Positions 54,651 through 64,000 of a stretch of DNA of 64,000 nucleotides are shown here, piece by piece. The first letter of the stretch is position 1. Each line of letters opens with the position of its first letter. Under the pieces are notes generated by a model. It saw nothing but the letters and a program-made list of their open reading frames with translations, was not told the origin of the DNA and made no database searches. Source of the DNA: Nocardia wallacei (GTDB lineage Bacteria > Actinomycetota > Actinomycetes > Mycobacteriales > Mycobacteriaceae); NCBI RefSeq assembly GCF_014466955.1, contig NZ_AP023396.1, positions 3,534,001 through 3,598,000 of the forward strand, in the 5' to 3' direction. A program made the position numbers and the translations under genes.

Positions 54651-54845
54651 ATGGCACAAGAGCAGACCAAGCGCGCCGGTGGCGGCGACGAGGATGACGA
54701 GGCGGTCGGCGCGGAAGCGGCCGGACAGGAACGTCGCGAGAAGCTGGCGGAGGACACCGACGACCTGCTCGACGAGATCGATGATGTGCTCGAGGAGAAC
54801 GCGGAGGACTTCGTGCGCGCATATGTTCAGAAAGGCGGCCAGTGA
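54651..54845 (+). CDS. pup: Prokaryotic ubiquitin-like protein Pup
   Basis: The 64-aa protein is disordered and acidic, with the conserved Mpa-binding segment [20 protein letters not shown] and the end VQKGGQ. The C-terminal Gln must be deamidated by Dop before PafA can link it to substrate lysines. ATG 54651 has a strong GAGGAGG site. Its stop overlaps the prcB start (GTGA at 54842-54845). Confidence 0.98.
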   Translation: MAQEQTKRAGGGDEDDEAVGAEAAGQERREKLAEDTDDLLDEIDDVLEENAEDFVRAYVQKGGQ

Positions 54846-55702
54846 CATCAGGTGACCCCTTGCGGCTCCACACGGGGTACGCCCTGTCCTCCTTCTCCGA
54901 ATACCTGCGTGAGGTAGCGCCGGAACTGTTGCCCGGCAACGGTTTCGGTCGCGCCGGCGCGGGCCCGGCGGGGGCGTCGTCGCAGGACATCGCCCCGCAC
55001 GGCACCACCATCGTCGCGGTCAGCTACCGCGGCGGGGTGCTGATCGCCGGCGACCGGCGCGCCACCCAGGGCAACCTGCTGGCCAGCCGGGACATGGAGA
55101 AGGTGTACATCACCGACACGTTCTCCGCGGCCGGTATCGCCGGTACCGCGGGCGTGGCGGTGGAGATGATCCGGCTGTTCGCCGTGGAGCTCGAGTACTA
55201 CGAGAAGATCGAGGGCGTCCCGCTGACCTTCGACGGCAAGGCCAACAAGCTGTCGAAGATGGTGCGCGACAACCTGCCCGCGGCCCTGCAGGGCCTCGCG
55301 GTGGTGCCCATCCTGGTCGGCTTCGACCTCGAGGCCACCGACCCGGCCCGGGCCGGGCGCATCGTGTCCTACGACGTGGTCGGCGGACGCAGCGAGGAGC
55401 GCTTCGGCTACACCGCCGTCGGCTCGGGGTCGATGTTCGCCAAGTCGTCGCTCAAGAAGACGTACCACCGCGACATCGACGAGGAGAACGCGCTGCGCAT
55501 CGCCGTCGAATCGCTGCTGGACGCCTCCGACGACGACACCGCCACCGGCGGGCCCGATCTGATGCGCAACATCTTCCCCACGGCGGTCACCATCAATGCC
55601 GAAGGGGCGGAGGAGGTTTCGGACGAGCGGCTGGCGGAGATCGCCCGGGCGATCGTCGAGCGGCGCGGGGTGTCGGATCGGGAAGGGAGCGCCACAGCAT
55701 GA
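54842..55702 (+). CDS. prcB: 20S proteasome beta subunit
   Basis: The 286-aa precursor has a 54-residue propeptide ending DIAPHG; cleavage exposes the catalytic Thr 55 (TTIVAVSY). Asp and Lys of the active site are in AGDRRATQ and the following strand (EKVYITD). The mature subunit forms the two inner rings and is threonine-protease active inside the chamber. The propeptide is needed for assembly and is removed autocatalytically. Start and stop both overlap the neighbouring genes, keeping subunits in balance. Confidence 0.98.
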   Translation: MTSGDPLRLHTGYALSSFSEYLREVAPELLPGNGFGRAGAGPAGASSQDIAPHGTTIVAVSYRGGVLIAGDRRATQGNLLASRDMEKVYITDTFSAAGIAGTAGVAVEMIRLFAVELEYYEKIEGVPLTFDGKANKLSKMVRDNLPAALQGLAVVPILVGFDLEATDPARAGRIVSYDVVGGRSEERFGYTAVGSGSMFAKSSLKKTYHRDIDEENALRIAVESLLDASDDDTATGGPDLMRNIFPTAVTINAEGAEEVSDERLAEIARAIVERRGVSDREGSATA

Positions 55703-56484
55703 CACTGCCGTATTACGCGTCGGCCGAACAGATCATGCGCGACAAGACCGAGCTTGCGCGCAAGGGCATCGCACGAGGCCGCAGTGTCGTGGTGTTGGTG
55801 TACGACAAGGGCGTGTTGTTCGTCGCCGAGAATCCGTCGGCGACACTGCACAAGGTGAGTGAGCTGTACGACCGGGTGGGGTTCGCCGCGGTCGGCAAGT
55901 ACAACGAGTTCGAGAACCTGCGCCGGCACGGGATCCTGCAGGCCGACCTGCGCGGCTACCAGTACGACCGCCGCGACGTGACGGGCCGGGCGCTGGCGAA
56001 CATGTTCGCCTCGCTGCTCGGTTCGATCTTCACCGATCAACTCAAGCCGTTCGAGGTGGAGATCTGCATCGGCGAGGTGGGCTATCCGGAGCAGGCGCAG
56101 AACGCGGTCCTGTACCGGGTCAATTTCGACGGCTCCATCGTGGACGAGCGCGACTACGTGGTGATGGGCGGCAACACCGAGCCCATCGTCAGCGCGCTCA
56201 AGGAGACCTATCAGCCCGGCCTGGAGCTGCGTGCGGCGATCAAGCTGGCCTTGGAGGCGCTGCAGAAGGGCACCCCCGAGGGCGACAAGGACAAGCGAGT
56301 GCTCGGTGTCGGCACGCTCGAGGTGGCGACACTCGAGCAGGCCCGGCCGCGGCGGTCGTTCCGCCGCATCGCCGGCCCGCAGCTGGAGGCCCTGCTCACC
56401 GACGAGAAGACCGGTAAGAGCAAGGCGAAGCCGAAGGACTCCGGCCCCGAAACCCCCAGCGCGGGAGACCCTTCCAACGCCTAG
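55699..56484 (+). CDS. prcA: 20S proteasome alpha subunit
   Basis: The 261-aa protein starts [20 protein letters not shown], the gate-forming N-terminus, followed by [19 protein letters not shown]. PrcA builds the outer rings that gate the core and dock Mpa through its C-terminal Tyr. A Lys/Ser/Pro-rich tail (from about residue 240) is variable, as in other actinobacteria. ATG overlaps the prcB stop (ATGA). A 13-bp hairpin follows. Confidence 0.98.
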   Translation: MTLPYYASAEQIMRDKTELARKGIARGRSVVVLVYDKGVLFVAENPSATLHKVSELYDRVGFAAVGKYNEFENLRRHGILQADLRGYQYDRRDVTGRALANMFASLLGSIFTDQLKPFEVEICIGEVGYPEQAQNAVLYRVNFDGSIVDERDYVVMGGNTEPIVSALKETYQPGLELRAAIKLALEALQKGTPEGDKDKRVLGVGTLEVATLEQARPRRSFRRIAGPQLEALLTDEKTGKSKAKPKDSGPETPSAGDPSNA

Positions 56485-56495
56485 CGCGTGTCGAC

Positions 56496-56531
56496 CATGC
56501 CCCCTGCACCCCGACGGATGCAGGGGGCATG
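56496..56531 (+). terminator. Terminator hairpin after prcA
   Basis: CATGCCCCCTGCA (56496-56508) pairs perfectly with 56519-56531 around a 10-base loop, 11 bp after the prcA stop. No T-run follows. It likely ends the dop-pup-prcBA message. Confidence 0.75.
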
Positions 56532-56585
56532 CTCATGCCCCAGGAAGGGTCGACCCGCTAAAAGCCGCCTTCTGATTACCTGTCC

Positions 56586-56681
56586 GGTTTGCGGTCCGGC
56601 TCGGTTTTCGGGGGTCACTGCGCAAGCGACGAAGGAGCAAGCAGTGACCCCCGAAAACCGAGCCACAGGGGACCGCAAACC
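56586..56681. repeat. Long inverted repeat between prcA and pafA
   Basis: The arms are 56586-56621 and 56641-56681. The inner 24 bp (56598-56621 with 56641-56664) pair perfectly; after a 5-base bulge (ACAGG at 56665-56669), 12 more pairs follow (56586-56597 with 56670-56681). The loop is 19 bases. A stem this long is more than a simple terminator; it may be a REP-like or miniature mobile element repeated elsewhere in the genome. Confidence 0.8.
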
Positions 56682-56783
56682 CGCGGCGCCGAAGGCGTCG
56701 CCAAGAATATCGTTGCGAACCCGTTTGCATCGGCTTGGGCGCACAGCCCATTTCGGGCAGGGCATAGCTGTAATGTCGATGGT

Positions 56784-58142
56784 GTGCAGCGACGAATCAT
56801 GGGGATCGAGACCGAGTTCGGGGTGACGTGCACGTTCCACGGGCACCGTCGGTTGAGCCCGGACGAGGTGGCCCGGTATCTGTTCCGCCGGGTGGTGTCC
56901 TGGGGCCGTAGCTCGAACGTGTTCCTCCGCAACGGTGCCCGTCTGTACCTCGACGTCGGCTCCCACCCGGAGTACGCCACGGCCGAGTGCGACTCCCTGG
57001 TGCAGCTGGTCACCCACGACCGGGCCGGTGAGCGGGTGCTCGAGGAGCTGCTGATCGACGCCGAGCAGCGCTTGGCGGAGGAGGGCATCGGCGGCGACAT
57101 CTACCTGTTCAAGAACAACACCGACTCGGCGGGCAACTCCTACGGCTGCCACGAGAACTTCCTGGTCGTGCGGGCGGGCGAGTTCTCCCGCATCTCCGAC
57201 GTGCTGCTGCCGTTCCTGGTCACCCGGCAGTTGATCTGCGGCGCCGGCAAGGTGCTGCAGACGCCGAAGGCGGCGACGTTCTGCCTGTCGCAGCGGGCCG
57301 AGCACATCTGGGAGGGCGTCTCCTCGGCGACCACGCGGTCGCGCCCGATCATCAACACCCGCGACGAGCCGCACGCCGACGCCGAGAAGTACCGGCGCCT
57401 GCACGTCATCGTCGGCGACTCGAACATGGCCGAGACCACCACCATGCTGAAGGTGGGCACGGCGGCGCTGGTGCTGGAGATGATCGAGGCCGGGGTCTCG
57501 TTCCGCGACTTCGCCCTCGACAATCCGATCCGCGCCATCCGTGAGGTGAGCCACGACCTGACCGGCCGCCGCCCGGTGCGGCTGGCGGGCGGACGCCAGG
57601 CCAGCGCCCTGGACATCCAGCGCGAGTACTACGCCCGCGCGGTCGAGCACCTGCGCAATCGTGACCGCGACCCGCAGGTCGACGCGGTGGTGGACCTGTG
57701 GGGCCGCACGCTCGACGCGGTGGAGGCGCAGGATTTCGCGAAGGTCGACACCGAGATCGACTGGGTGATCAAGCGCAAGCTGTTCCAGCGCTACCAGGAC
57801 CGCTACAACATGGACCTGTCCGATCCCAAGATCGCCCAGCTGGATTTGGCCTACCACGACATCAAGCGCGGCCGCGGCGTGTTCGACCTGCTGCAGCGCA
57901 AGGGCCTGGCCAAGCGCATCACCGAGGACGAGGCGGTGGACGCCGCGGTCACCACGCCGCCGCAGACCACCCGCGCGAAGCTGCGCGGCGATTTCATCAC
58001 CGCCGCCCAGGAGGCGGGCCGCGACTTCACCGTCGACTGGGTCCACCTGAAGCTGAACGACCAGGCCCAGCGCACAGTCCTGTGCAAGGACCCGTTCCGC
58101 TCCGTGGACGAACGAGTGGACCGCTTGATCGCGTCGATGTGA
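56784..58142 (+). CDS. pafA: Pup-protein ligase
   Basis: From GTG 56784 the protein has 452 aa, the same length as in M. tuberculosis. The glutamine-synthetase-like active site begins with [18 protein letters not shown], where Glu residues bind Mg-[20 protein letters not shown] and the C-terminal [14 protein letters not shown] are further signatures. It joins Pup-Glu to substrate lysines by an isopeptide bond. The 3' end is imperfectly repeated after the stop. Confidence 0.97.
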   Translation: MQRRIMGIETEFGVTCTFHGHRRLSPDEVARYLFRRVVSWGRSSNVFLRNGARLYLDVGSHPEYATAECDSLVQLVTHDRAGERVLEELLIDAEQRLAEEGIGGDIYLFKNNTDSAGNSYGCHENFLVVRAGEFSRISDVLLPFLVTRQLICGAGKVLQTPKAATFCLSQRAEHIWEGVSSATTRSRPIINTRDEPHADAEKYRRLHVIVGDSNMAETTTMLKVGTAALVLEMIEAGVSFRDFALDNPIRAIREVSHDLTGRRPVRLAGGRQASALDIQREYYARAVEHLRNRDRDPQVDAVVDLWGRTLDAVEAQDFAKVDTEIDWVIKRKLFQRYQDRYNMDLSDPKIAQLDLAYHDIKRGRGVFDLLQRKGLAKRITEDEAVDAAVTTPPQTTRAKLRGDFITAAQEAGRDFTVDWVHLKLNDQAQRTVLCKDPFRSVDERVDRLIASM

Positions 58143-58280
58143 CGGTCCTGCGCAAGCGGTGTCGATGCCGCTCCGTGGACGAACGGGTGGATCGCCTGAT
58201 CGCGTCGATGTGACGGTCCTGCGCAAGCGGCGTGGATGCCGCTCGGTGGAATGTGTGGACCGCCCGATCGCGTCGATGTA
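58097..58280. repeat. 71-bp tandem repeat covering the pafA 3' end
   Basis: Units start at 58097, 58168 and 58239 (common start CCGCTC). The first holds the last pafA codons ([14 protein letters not shown]) and stop; the second would code the same residues; the third is more changed and ends near TCGATGTAGG. The repeats lie in the leader of pafB. Confidence 0.85.
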
Positions 58281-58347
58281 GGCGAATCGATGGCTTAATC
58301 GTGCGCCGGGGCGCATGTGTCGGCGCGGGCAGATTACTCTGTGTCGC

Positions 58348-59346
58348 GTGGCGATATCCAAGGTCGAGCGGCTGATGAATCTGGTCATCGCGCTGTTGTC
58401 GACCCGGCAGTTCCTGACCGCGGAGCGCATCCGCGACAGCGTCGCCGGATACGAGGACTCCGCCAGCGACGAGGCGTTCAGCCGGATGTTCGAGCGCGAC
58501 AAGAACGAGCTGCGCGATCTCGGCATCCCGCTGGAGGTCGGCCCGGTGAGCCGCTACTCCTCGCAGGAGGGCTACCGCATCAACCGCGACGCCTACGAGC
58601 TGCCCGATATCGATTTGACCAGCGAGGAGGCGGCCGCGGTAGCGGTCGCCGTGCAGCTGTGGGAATCTCCGGAACTCGCGACCGCGGCCGAGGGCGCGCT
58701 ACTCAAGCTGCGGGCGGCCGGAATTCACGTCGAATCGGACGCGGCGCTGTCGTCGGTCCCGGCGGTACCGGCGCGCACCCGCGGGTCGGAGGCGGTGCTG
58801 GGCAGGTTGCTGGCGGCGGTCGATGCCGGGCGCGCGGTCCGCTTCGAGCACCGCATGTCGCACAACGCCCCCTACCTGATGCGCGACGTGGAGCCGTGGG
58901 GCGTGGTCACCCATCACGGGCGGTGGTACCTGGTCGGCCACGATCGCGATCGCGACGCCACCCGCACCTTCCGGTTGTCGCGCATCGGCGACGACGTCAC
59001 CGCCTACGGGCCCCAGAACGCGGTCCACAAACCCGACGGCGTGGACCTGCGCGCGATCGTCGCGCGGGTGACCGGCGCGTCGCAGGTGACGGGCACGGCG
59101 ACGGTGTGGGTGGCCGAGGGCCGCGGCCAGGACGTGCGGCGGCTGGGCGCGGCCGTGGAGGAACGCGAACTCGGTGGTCGCCCGGGCACCATCGTGGAGG
59201 TGCCCGTCCGCTCGCGGGACTGGCTGGCGCGCCTCCTCACCGGGCTGGGACCCGACGCGCTCGTCCTGGCGCCGGCCGACCTGCGCGAAGATGTCATCGC
59301 CCGGCTGCGGTCGGTGCTCGAGGGGACGGAAGTGGGGGCCACGTGA
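58348..59346 (+). CDS. pafB: WYL-domain protein PafB
   Basis: From GTG 58348 the protein has 332 aa, as in M. tuberculosis. The N-terminal winged helix (SKVERLMNLVIALLSTRQFL) is followed by the middle three-helix part and the WYL domain with WGVVTHHGRWYLVGHDRDRD and the C-terminal WCX region. PafB and PafC form a heterodimer that activates the LexA/RecA-independent DNA damage response. The stop overlaps the pafC start (GTGA). Confidence 0.95.
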   Translation: MAISKVERLMNLVIALLSTRQFLTAERIRDSVAGYEDSASDEAFSRMFERDKNELRDLGIPLEVGPVSRYSSQEGYRINRDAYELPDIDLTSEEAAAVAVAVQLWESPELATAAEGALLKLRAAGIHVESDAALSSVPAVPARTRGSEAVLGRLLAAVDAGRAVRFEHRMSHNAPYLMRDVEPWGVVTHHGRWYLVGHDRDRDATRTFRLSRIGDDVTAYGPQNAVHKPDGVDLRAIVARVTGASQVTGTATVWVAEGRGQDVRRLGAAVEERELGGRPGTIVEVPVRSRDWLARLLTGLGPDALVLAPADLREDVIARLRSVLEGTEVGAT

Positions 59347-60356
59347 GCAGTCGGTTGTCCACGCGGCTGTCGCGGTTGCTGAACATGGTGCCGTACTTCC
59401 TGGCCAATCCCGGCATCAGCGCCGCGGACGCCGCCGCCGAACTCGGCGTCACCACCAAGCAGCTGATGAACGACCTGAATCAGCTGTGGATGTGCGGGCT
59501 GCCCGGCTACGGGCCGGGCGATCTCATCGACCTGTCGTTCTCCGAGGAGAGCATCGAGGTCACCTTCTCCGCGGGCATCGACCGCCCGCTGCGGCTGACC
59601 TCGACCGAGGCCACGGCGGTGCTGGTGGCCCTGCGGTCGATCGCCGACCTGCCGGGCATGGTCGATCCGACGGCCGCGCGCTCGGCGATGGCGAAGATCG
59701 AGTCGGCCATCGCCGGTGACCCCGGCCGCTCGGCCGGTCCCGAACCGGCCGCGCCCGTGGCGGCTCCCGCGGTGACGACCGTGCGCTCCGCGCTGGCGCA
59801 CGGCCGCGCCCTGCGCCTGGTGTACTACTCGGCCAGCCGTGACGTGGTATCCGAGCGGGTGGTCGACCCGATCCGAATCGTGTTGGTGGACAACAACTCC
59901 TACCTGCAGGCCTGGTGCCGGGAGGCCGAGGGGGTGCGGCTGTTCCGGTTCGATCGGCTCGAGGAGGCTGCCGAACTGGACGAGCCCGCGCGCCCGCCCA
60001 GCCACGCCACCGACGAATCCGCGGCGCTGGACCTGTTCTCCGATGATCCCGCGATCCCGCTGGCGCGCCTGCTGGTCCACGCCGACTACGGCTGGGTGCT
60101 CGACCAGTACCCGATGCACCGGGTGGCCGTGCACCAGGACGGCAGCGTCGAGGCGACCATGCGGTTCGCCACGCTGGACTGGATGGCGCGGCTGCTGCTG
60201 GGATTCGGTTCCGGCGTCACCGTCCTGGGCCCGGCGGAGCTGGTGAGCGCCGTGCGTGAGCGGTCCGGCGCCGCGCTGGCCGCCTACGCCGCGCTCGCCG
60301 ACGCGGGGGGCGCGGGGTACGACCGCACCGTGACCGAGGAGGTCGGTCCCGCGTGA
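59343..60356 (+). CDS. pafC: WYL-domain protein PafC
   Basis: The 337-aa protein mirrors PafB: N-terminal RLSRLLNMVPYFLANPGISA winged helix, the middle part and a WYL domain (LRLVYYSASRDVVSERVVDP, then NNSYLQAWCREAEGVRLFRF). The WYL fold probably senses a nucleic-acid signal. The GTG start overlaps pafB and its stop overlaps the next gene (GTGA at 60353-60356), so all three are translationally coupled. Confidence 0.95.
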   Translation: MSSRLSTRLSRLLNMVPYFLANPGISAADAAAELGVTTKQLMNDLNQLWMCGLPGYGPGDLIDLSFSEESIEVTFSAGIDRPLRLTSTEATAVLVALRSIADLPGMVDPTAARSAMAKIESAIAGDPGRSAGPEPAAPVAAPAVTTVRSALAHGRALRLVYYSASRDVVSERVVDPIRIVLVDNNSYLQAWCREAEGVRLFRFDRLEEAAELDEPARPPSHATDESAALDLFSDDPAIPLARLLVHADYGWVLDQYPMHRVAVHQDGSVEATMRFATLDWMARLLLGFGSGVTVLGPAELVSAVRERSGAALAAYAALADAGGAGYDRTVTEEVGPA

Positions 60357-61399
60357 CCTTTCGCGTGACCGTGCTCGGCGCCGGCAGCGTCGGCGTGTTC
60401 GTGGGCGGAAAGCTGGCCGCCGCGGGCGCGGACGTCACCTTCGTGGGGCGGCCCCGGCTGCTCGACGAGATCACGACCGCGGGCCTGCGGCTCACCGATC
60501 TCGACGGCGGCGACGACCGCGTGGCGCCCTCGGCGTTCCGCACCGCCACCGTCCCCGACGACGCCGACTCGGCGGACCTGGTGCTGATCACCGTGAAGTC
60601 CGCGCAGACGGCGGCGGCCGCGCGCCAGCTCGCCGAGCGCGTCCGCCCCGGCACGGTGGTGCTGAGCCTGCAGAACGGGATCGGCAACGACACCGCGATC
60701 CGCGAGGTCCTGCCGTCCTGTGTGGTGCTGGCCGGAATGGTGATGTTCAACGTCGTGCACCACGACGGCGGCCGCTTCCATCGCGGCACCCAGGGCGGTC
60801 TGGCCGTCGCCGACGACGCGGCGCTGGAACGGTTCGCGCCGCTGCTGCGCCGCACCGGTCTGGAACTGGCACGCCATGCCGATCTGCGGGCGGTGCAATG
60901 GGCGAAACTGCTGCTGAACCTGAACAATCCCATCAACGCGCTGTCCGGGCGGCCGCTGCGCGAGGAGCTGGCCGAACGCGACTACCGCCGCTGCCTGGCG
61001 CTGGCCCAGACCGAGGCCCTGGCCGTGATGGGGCGCGCGCGGATCCGCCCGGCCCGGCTCACCGTGCTGCCGCCCGCACTGATGGCACGTTTGCTCACGG
61101 TGCCGGACGCGCTGTTCACCCGGGTCGCGGGCAGTGTGCTGGCGGTGGATCCGATGGCGCGCTCGTCGATGGCCGACGATCTGGCTCGCGGCCGCCGCAC
61201 CGAGATCCGGTGGCTGTGCGGAGAGATCGTGAACCTGGGCAAGATGGTGGGGATGCCCACTCCGGTGAACGCCCGCTTGGCCGAACTGATCGAGGCCGCC
61301 GAGCACGGCGACACCCGGACGTGGCCGGGTCCCCACCTGCTGGCACAGCTGCGGGTGGCCCGCGACCACGCCGCCCGCCACCCGGCGAACGAGAGCTGA
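60353..61399 (+). CDS. Ketopantoate reductase (PanE/ApbA)-family protein
   Basis: The 348-aa protein has the NADPH Rossmann motif VLGAGSVGVFVGGKLAAAG, SLQNGIGN, and the active-site Lys-Asn region WAKLLLNLNNPINALSGRP. It may reduce 2-dehydropantoate to pantoate in coenzyme A synthesis, but many paralogues use other keto acids. It lies between pafC and tatA, where M. tuberculosis has no gene. It is coupled to pafC by a 4-bp overlap. Confidence 0.88.
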   Translation: MTFRVTVLGAGSVGVFVGGKLAAAGADVTFVGRPRLLDEITTAGLRLTDLDGGDDRVAPSAFRTATVPDDADSADLVLITVKSAQTAAAARQLAERVRPGTVVLSLQNGIGNDTAIREVLPSCVVLAGMVMFNVVHHDGGRFHRGTQGGLAVADDAALERFAPLLRRTGLELARHADLRAVQWAKLLLNLNNPINALSGRPLREELAERDYRRCLALAQTEALAVMGRARIRPARLTVLPPALMARLLTVPDALFTRVAGSVLAVDPMARSSMADDLARGRRTEIRWLCGEIVNLGKMVGMPTPVNARLAELIEAAEHGDTRTWPGPHLLAQLRVARDHAARHPANES

Positions 61400-61464
61400 C
61401 GAGCGGCTTCGCGTCTCACGAGGTCCGGTAGCATCGGACGTACCACAGTCTTTGGAGGTTATCG

Positions 61465-61719
61465 ATGGGTTCACTCAGCCCGACGCACTGGCTGATCATC
61501 GCGGTGCTGGTGCTGGTTCTGTTCGGCGCCAAGCGGCTGCCGGACGCGGCCCGGGGCCTGGGGCGCTCGCTGCGCATCTTCAAGAGCGAGATGAGCGAGA
61601 TGCAATCCGACAGCACACCGAAGCCGGAACAGCCCGCCAAGGCCCCGACCCAGGAACTGCCCCCGGCCCAGCCGACGACATCGGCGCCCGCGCCGAATCC
61701 GGAAACGCACAAGGCGTAG
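61465..61719 (+). CDS. tatA: Twin-arginine translocase subunit TatA
   Basis: The 84-aa protein has one N-terminal helix ([19 protein letters not shown]), the FGxxRLP hinge, an amphipathic helix ([17 protein letters not shown]) and a Pro/Ala/Gln-rich tail. It forms the pore of the Tat pathway. A TGGAGG site lies before the ATG. A 10-bp hairpin follows, before tatC. Confidence 0.97.
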   Translation: MGSLSPTHWLIIAVLVLVLFGAKRLPDAARGLGRSLRIFKSEMSEMQSDSTPKPEQPAKAPTQELPPAQPTTSAPAPNPETHKA

Positions 61720-61732
61720 CAGATTCGTCGAT

Positions 61733-61757
61733 CCCGGGATGAGGCGATCATCCCGGG
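61733..61757 (+). terminator. Hairpin between tatA and tatC
   Basis: CCCGGGATGA (61733-61742) pairs with TCATCCCGGG (61748-61757) around a 5-base loop, 14 bp after the tatA stop. It could reduce read-through so that TatA exceeds TatC, as needed in the cell. Confidence 0.55.
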
Positions 61758-61808
61758 TCGTGTTGTGTCCGGATCCGGTGACAGGCGATCAGCGAGGCAG
61801 CCACATCC

Positions 61809-62795
61809 ATGCGCATACCGTTCGACCCCCGGCGCAGCCGGCGCAGGACGAATCCCGACGGCACCATGTCGTTGGTCGAGCACCTGCACGAGCTGCGGTC
61901 GCGGCTGCTCAAGTCATTGCTGGCCGTCGCGCTCACCACGGTCCTCGGATTCCTCTGGTACCAGCACGGCTTCCTCGGCATCGACAGCCTCGGCGACATC
62001 CTGCGCGGCCCGTACTGTGACCTGCCCGCCTCGCAGCGCGCCGCGCTGAGCCCCGACGGCGCCTGCCGGTTGCTCGCGACCGCGCCGTTCGAGCAGTTCA
62101 TGCTGCGATTCAAGGTCGGCCTGACCGCCGGTGTGGTGATGGCCTGCCCGGTGTGGCTGTACCAGGTGTGGGCGTTCATCACGCCGGGCCTGTACGCCAA
62201 GGAACGCAAATACGCGCTGAGCTTCGTCGGTACGGGCGCGGTGCTGTTCGTGACCGGTGCGTTGCTGGCGTACTGGGTCGTCGCGCACGCGCTGAGCTTC
62301 CTGATGGGCATCGGCAGCAACGTCCAGATCACGGCGTTGAGCGGTTCGCAGTACTTCAGTTTCATCATTCAGCTGCTGATCATCTTCGGCGTGAGCTTCG
62401 AGACACCGCTGCTGATCGTGGGCCTCAACATGATCGGCGTGCTCAGCTACGAGAAGCTGAAGAAATGGCGGCGCGGGCTGATCTTCGGGCTGTTCGTGTT
62501 CGCCGCGGTCGTCACACCGCAGGATCCGTTCTCGATGCTGGCGCTGGCGTGCGCGCTGACGTTGTTGTTCGAGGTCGCCGTGCAGATCGCGCGGCTCAAC
62601 GACCGTCGCCGCGCCCGCCGCGACGACTGGAGCAAGCTGTCCGACGACGAGGCCTCCCCGCTGGACGAGCGGCCCAGCGGTGTCGAGGCTGCGGCGCCGG
62701 TCGACCCGCCCGCGCCGGTGGATGTGGCCGAGCCGGTCGGGGCGGGCCCGGACAAAACCCCACGCCCGGTGTCGGACTACTCCGATACCCTCTGA
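61809..62795 (+). CDS. tatC: Twin-arginine translocase subunit TatC
   Basis: The 328-aa protein has six membrane helices. The N-terminal [20 protein letters not shown] is the signal-peptide docking part, and [20 protein letters not shown] and the last loops are typical. An acidic/Pro-rich cytosolic tail (from about residue 265) is longer than in E. coli, as usual in actinobacteria. helY follows 2 bp after its stop. Confidence 0.97.
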   Translation: MRIPFDPRRSRRRTNPDGTMSLVEHLHELRSRLLKSLLAVALTTVLGFLWYQHGFLGIDSLGDILRGPYCDLPASQRAALSPDGACRLLATAPFEQFMLRFKVGLTAGVVMACPVWLYQVWAFITPGLYAKERKYALSFVGTGAVLFVTGALLAYWVVAHALSFLMGIGSNVQITALSGSQYFSFIIQLLIIFGVSFETPLLIVGLNMIGVLSYEKLKKWRRGLIFGLFVFAAVVTPQDPFSMLALACALTLLFEVAVQIARLNDRRRARRDDWSKLSDDEASPLDERPSGVEAAAPVDPPAPVDVAEPVGAGPDKTPRPVSDYSDTL

Positions 62796-62797
62796 CG

Positions 62798-64000
62798 GTG
62801 ACACTACGGTCGCTTTCCGGCGAACTCGCGGCATTCGCCGCGGAACTCGAATTCACGCTCGACCCGTTCCAGCAGCAGGCGTGCGAGTCCCTACAGGGCG
62901 GGCACAGCGTGCTGGTGTGCGCGCCGACCGGGGCGGGAAAAACCGTGGTCGGCGAGTTCGCGGTGCATCTGGCGCTAGCCGCCGGCGGCAAATGCTTCTA
63001 CACCACGCCCATCAAGGCGCTGTCCAACCAGAAGTACGCCGACCTGGTCGAACGCTACGGCCGCGGGTCGGTGGGGTTGCTCACCGGTGACCAGTCGCTG
63101 CACCCCGACGCCCCGGTCGTGGTGATGACGACCGAGGTCCTGCGCAACATGCTCTACGCGGGTTCGGATGCGCTGCAAGGCCTTTCGTACGTGGTGATGG
63201 ACGAGGTGCACTATCTCGCCGACCGGTTCCGCGGCGCGGTGTGGGAGGAGGTCATCCTGCATCTGCCGCCGGACGTACGCCTGGTCAGCCTGTCGGCGAC
63301 GGTCAGCAACGCCGAGGAGTTCGGCGCGTGGATGGAGACGGTACGCGGCGACACGGCCGTGATCGTCGACGAGACCCGCCCGGTACCGCTGTGGCAGCAC
63401 GTGCTGGTCGGCCGCCGGATGTTCGATCTGTTCGACCAGAAGTCCAGCGACCGGAAGGTGCTGGTCGACGAGGACCTGGTGCGCTACATCAAGCACCGCG
63501 AGCAGGCCGACCGGATGGAGAGCTGGGGCGGCCCGCGCGGCCGTGGCGGCGGGCGCCGGTTCTACCGGCCGCTGCCCCGCCCGGAGATGCTGGCCGTACT
63601 CGACCAGGAGGGCCTGCTGCCCGCCATCATGTTCATCTTCAGCCGCGCGGGATGCGACGGCGCGCTGGCGCAATGCCTGCGCTCCCGGCTGGATCTGAGC
63701 CGCGAGGACGACCGCGAGGTGATCGACGAGATCATCGACAAGCACACCGGCGACCTGCCGAAGGCCGACCTCGAGGTGCTGGGCTACTGGGAGTGGCGCG
63801 AGGCGCTGTACCGCGGGCTGGCCGCCCACCACGCCGGAATGCTCCCCGCCTTCCGGCACACGGTGGAGGAGTTGTTCGTGCGCGGCCTGGTGCGGGCCGT
63901 ATTCGCCACGGAGACACTGGCACTGGGCATCAACATGCCCGCGCGCACGGTGGTGCTGGAACGGCTGGTGAAGTTCAACGGCGAGACCCACGCCGAGCTG
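62798..64000 (+). CDS. helY: Ski2-like RNA/DNA helicase HelY, N-terminal part (cut by window end)
   Basis: The frame runs open from GTG 62798 to the window end, giving 401 residues. Walker A is CAPTGAGKT, the DEAD motif is DEVHY, SATVSN is motif III, and the second RecA domain shows IMFIFSRAGCDGA, AHHAGMLP and FATETLALGINMPA. Mycobacterial HelY (about 900 aa) has the same start and lies next to tatC. It should unwind RNA with ATP. About half the gene lies outside the window. Confidence 0.95.
   Translation, partial: MTLRSLSGELAAFAAELEFTLDPFQQQACESLQGGHSVLVCAPTGAGKTVVGEFAVHLALAAGGKCFYTTPIKALSNQKYADLVERYGRGSVGLLTGDQSLHPDAPVVVMTTEVLRNMLYAGSDALQGLSYVVMDEVHYLADRFRGAVWEEVILHLPPDVRLVSLSATVSNAEEFGAWMETVRGDTAVIVDETRPVPLWQHVLVGRRMFDLFDQKSSDRKVLVDEDLVRYIKHREQADRMESWGGPRGRGGGRRFYRPLPRPEMLAVLDQEGLLPAIMFIFSRAGCDGALAQCLRSRLDLSREDDREVIDEIIDKHTGDLPKADLEVLGYWEWREALYRGLAAHHAGMLPAFRHTVEELFVRGLVRAVFATETLALGINMPARTVVLERLVKFNGETHAEL

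Noticed and set aside
52850..54757. Upstream extension of the DUF418 frame to over 1000 codons
   Set aside because: The extension is antisense to dop and pup and lacks protein features; the DUF418 protein begins near 52849.

Overview
The DNA is very GC-rich and carries a complete Pup-proteasome locus together with Mpa, PafBC, TatAC, HelY, an LppK-like lipoprotein, PapA-type acyltransferases, an F420/DUF385 protein and DUF7373 lipoproteins. This points to a mycolic-acid actinobacterium, most probably Nocardia or a close relative. That assignment is inference from gene content and composition.

Layout. (1) 0-13 kb is mostly conserved backbone: the 3' end of metH, a Ser/Thr kinase, a HAD phosphatase, a three-gene dioxygenase/methyltransferase/carnitine-acyltransferase-like cassette, a coiled-coil protein with a previously overlooked 50-aa ORF, a GNAT enzyme, hisE-hisG, a RecB-like nuclease, trmI and an lppK-like lipoprotein. 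(2) 13.4-15.1 kb is mpa/arc, the proteasomal ATPase. (3) 15.3-52.9 kb is accessory. It holds a six-gene array of receptor-type kinases and DUF7373 lipoproteins, TetR-GT39, a cyclophilin, GntR-Nudix divergent from MFS-pxpABC, a tripeptidyl-peptidase-like hydrolase, three tandem PapA-like acyltransferases with PucR and FadD, a parS-like site, an RhlE-like helicase, ArsC and SnoaL-like proteins, an AurF/FMO pair with TetR, a TIGR03943/permease pair and a DUF418 protein. (4) 53.0-64.0 kb is dop-pup-prcB-prcA, pafA, pafB-pafC, a ketopantoate-reductase-like gene, tatA, tatC and the start of helY.

How the genes work together. Pup is deamidated by Dop, ligated to substrates by PafA, and read by the Mpa coiled coils, which feed the PrcAB 20S core. 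PafB/PafC form the DNA-damage transcription activator encoded beside this system. In M. tuberculosis mpa and dop lie about two genes apart; here they are separated by about 38 kb.

The strongest candidate for something undescribed is the 15.3-23.8 kb array. Four membrane kinases, one of them a clear pseudokinase, share an unfamiliar four-cysteine ectodomain ending in WW...AP(L/V). They are interleaved, with overlapping start and stop codons, with two homologous secreted lipoproteins. Other items worth checking are a perfect 14-bp parS palindrome far from any visible oriC gene, the 2OG-oxygenase/methyltransferase/CrAT cassette, a 71-bp tandem repetition of the pafA 3' end, a long inverted repeat between prcA and pafA, a His-rich repeat leader on the permease, and a flavin monooxygenase lacking its NADPH domain.
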